Assembly: GCF_025210435.1 (NCBI RefSeq)
Contig: NZ_JAOART010000004.1
Location: 1 to 50,270, forward strand
From: Anaeromicrobium sp.
GTDB taxonomy: Bacteria > Bacillota > Clostridia > Peptostreptococcales > Thermotaleaceae
Direction: 5' to 3'
DNA: 50,270 nt
This document shows positions 47,355-50,270 of this stretch, piece after piece. The position numbers were made by a program, and so were the translations under genes. The notes below the pieces were generated by a model. That model did not search any database and was not told the origin of the DNA. It saw nothing but the letters and a program-made list of their open reading frames with translations. Numbering within the stretch: the first letter of the stretch is position 1; each line of letters begins with the position of its first letter.

Positions 47355-48215
47355 ATGGCAAGCATGCGTGATATTAAGCGTAGAATACGAAGTGTAAATA
47401 GTACTAAGCAAATTACTAAGGCTATGGAATTAGTATCTACGTCAAAATTAAGACGTGCCAGAGAAAGGGCAGATAAGATAAAACCTTATTTTCATACGGT
47501 AAAAGAAACAGTTCAAGATATATTTTCTAGTGCTACTGACTTAAATCATAAGTATACTAAGGCTAGGGAAGTGAAGAAAACTGGTTATATTGTAATTACT
47601 GCAGACAGAGGTCTTTGCGGTGGGTATAATATTAATGCTATAAAGAAAACATTGGAGAGTATGGAAGGTAAGAATGAGGTATCTGTCATAACTATTGGTT
47701 CTAAGGCTCGTGATTATTTTAGAAATAAAAAGTACGATATAGATGGAGAGTTTATAGGAATATCAGAAAAGCCAACTTATGCTCATGCTAAGAAAATTAG
47801 CTCATTAGCTCTTAAGTTGTATGAAAAGGAAATGGTAGATGAAGTGTATTTAGTGTACACTCAATTTGTGAGCACATTAAATCAAGAACCAGACATGATA
47901 AAACTACTTCCTTTTAGTAGTGATGGAAATGAAAAAGTAGATACAACTGATGATTATGAATATGTTTCATACGAACCTTCACCAGCAGTATTACTTGATT
48001 ACATCATACCTAAATATATAGAGAGTAGTTTATACGGTGCATTGGCTGAGTCTTCTGCCAGTGAACAAGCGGCAAGAAGAATTGCCATGGAAAATGCCAC
48101 TGACAATGCAGAGGAAATGATTGATAAGCTTACTCTAACTTACAACAGAGCTCGTCAGGCTGCGATAACTCAAGAAATTGCAGAAATCGTAGGAGGAGCA
48201 GAAGCGTTGAAATAA
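47355..48215 (+). CDS. atpG: ATP synthase F1 subunit gamma
   Basis: The 286-residue central rotor shaft has the conserved N-terminal helix RDIKRRIRSVNSTKQITKAM and the C-terminal helix ARQAAITQEIAEIVGGAEAL. DRGLCGGYN (~84-92) is also typical. ATG behind GGAGGTGA. Confidence 0.95.
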   Translation: MASMRDIKRRIRSVNSTKQITKAMELVSTSKLRRARERADKIKPYFHTVKETVQDIFSSATDLNHKYTKAREVKKTGYIVITADRGLCGGYNINAIKKTLESMEGKNEVSVITIGSKARDYFRNKKYDIDGEFIGISEKPTYAHAKKISSLALKLYEKEMVDEVYLVYTQFVSTLNQEPDMIKLLPFSSDGNEKVDTTDDYEYVSYEPSPAVLLDYIIPKYIESSLYGALAESSASEQAARRIAMENATDNAEEMIDKLTLTYNRARQAAITQEIAEIVGGAEALK

Positions 48216-48248
48216 GAATGGATAACAATATTCACAGAAAGGATGTGA

Positions 48249-49649
<1,401 letters not shown>

Positions 49650-49685
49650 AGGGCAAGTTCATTTGTCTTTTTAGGAGGTGAAGAA

Positions 49686-50093
49686 ATGGCTTCTACATTT
49701 AAGCTAGAAATAGTAACCCCTGAGCGCGATTTCTTTGAGGGTGAAGTTGAAGAAATAGTAGTTAGAACTGTAAGTGGAGATTTAGGTATTTTAAAAGACC
49801 ATATGCATACGGTAAGTCCTTTGGCACCAGGTGTTGTTAAGATAAAACAAGAGGGGAAATTCAAGGAAGCTGCTTGTTCTGGTGGGTTTATTCAAGTTAA
49901 AACTGAAAAGACTACCATTGTGGCAGATGCATGTGAATGGCCAGATGAAATTGATGTTAAAAGGGCTGAGGAAGCTTTAAAAAGAGCCGAGAAAAACCTA
50001 GATAGTTCTGATGAGAATATAGATAAAAAAAGAGCTAGAAATGCAATTAGACGTGCAAAAGCTCGTTTGCTAGTTACTATGAAAGATAGATAA
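49686..50093 (+). CDS. atpC: ATP synthase F1 subunit epsilon
   Basis: The 135-residue protein has an N-terminal beta-sandwich (FKLEIVTPERDFFEGEVEEI, then GDLGILKDHM) and a C-terminal helical hairpin (AEEALKRAEKNLDS and RARNAIRRAKARL), the part that can insert into F1 and inhibit ATP hydrolysis. ATG behind AGGAGGTGA. It is the last gene of the operon and is followed by a terminator. Confidence 0.95.
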   Translation: MASTFKLEIVTPERDFFEGEVEEIVVRTVSGDLGILKDHMHTVSPLAPGVVKIKQEGKFKEAACSGGFIQVKTEKTTIVADACEWPDEIDVKRAEEALKRAEKNLDSSDENIDKKRARNAIRRAKARLLVTMKDR

Positions 50094-50102
50094 ATATAAT
50101 AA

Positions 50103-50130
50103 ACCTAGACCAATGGTCTAGGTTTTTATG
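50103..50130 (+). terminator. Terminator of the atp operon
   Basis: AAACCTAGACCA pairs with TGGTCTAGGTTT with almost no loop, followed by five T. Confidence 0.9.
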
Positions 50131-50173
50131 TTGTATAAAGATAAAAATAGAAGTGAAAAATATTAAAGAGAAA

Positions 50174-50270
50174 GTTAGCAGTATGCAGTTAGCGGATAGC
50201 AGTAGAAAACTTGACAAGCCATAGTTAAAATGCCACAATCGAAACAGCTAACAGCTAACAGCTAACAGCT
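50174..50270. repeat. Heptamer-phased palindrome running off the window end
   Basis: Fourteen units stay in one 7-base phase: GTTAGCA, GTATGCA, GTTAGCG, GATAGCA, GTAGAAA, five less regular units, then ACAGCTA three times and ACAGCT at the edge. GTTAGC-type units on the left can pair with GCTAAC-type units on the right. Confidence 0.7.

Overview
The window comes from a low-GC, anaerobic, Gram-positive bacterium of the Clostridia/Tissierellia kind. The evidence is AT-rich DNA with strong GGAGG ribosome sites and frequent GTG/TTG starts, lysine-fermentation genes (kal, kce), acetoacetate-type CoA-transferase genes, an S-layer gene cluster, and an F-type ATP synthase whose c subunits carry the residues of a Na+ site. 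I cannot name the species from the sequence alone. I see no rRNA, tRNA, CRISPR array or intact transposase.

Layout. Positions 1-740 hold two copies of a palindromic interspersed element and what looks like the empty shell of a deleted S-layer gene (promoter and terminator without a reading frame). Positions 723-2527 (minus strand) encode a UbiA-family prenyltransferase and a flippase-like membrane protein. Positions 2892-15421 form a cell-surface cluster: three paralogous acidic S-layer-type proteins ending in paired copper-amine-oxidase-N-like repeats, a coiled-coil protein, a TolC-like coiled-coil protein with the same surface domain, and an SLH-domain protein. Positions 15579-17433 carry a MarR regulator with kal and kce. 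Positions 17819-34988 follow the order known around rho in Bacillus and relatives (transaldolase, glpX, rho, rpmE, tdk, prmC/prfA, threonylcarbamoyl-AMP synthase, arginine phosphatase, rpiB, upp), with ptsI, an antiporter, a ZIP transporter and a dCMP deaminase mixed in. Positions 35102-37451 encode cell-wall polymer enzymes (TagO/WecA type and UDP-GlcNAc 2-epimerase). Positions 37540-41842 are a second amino-acid fermentation block: a possible mini-gene, a DUF3870 protein, a class III aminotransferase, a second beta-keto acid cleavage enzyme, and both CoA-transferase subunits. Positions 42277-50093 are the complete ATP synthase operon.

How the genes work together. Kal and Kce perform late steps of lysine fermentation, making acetoacetate and crotonyl-CoA. 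The second block looks like a parallel route in which a transaminase makes a beta-keto acid that the second cleavage enzyme splits with acetyl-CoA, while the CoA-transferase activates the acetoacetate. The ATP synthase has two c-subunit genes. One is a fused double hairpin with only one ion-binding glutamate, so the rotor may be a mixed F/V-type ring like that described for Acetobacterium woodii.

The intergenic DNA is unusually structured. There are two families of small palindromic elements sharing the terminal sequence TATAGATTTC, many palindromic arrays written in strict 7-base phase (GTTxxxx units mirrored by xxxxAAC units), a terminator hairpin that also hides the ribosome site of the ZIP gene, and a nested, terminator-linked leader before the UDP-GlcNAc epimerase gene.
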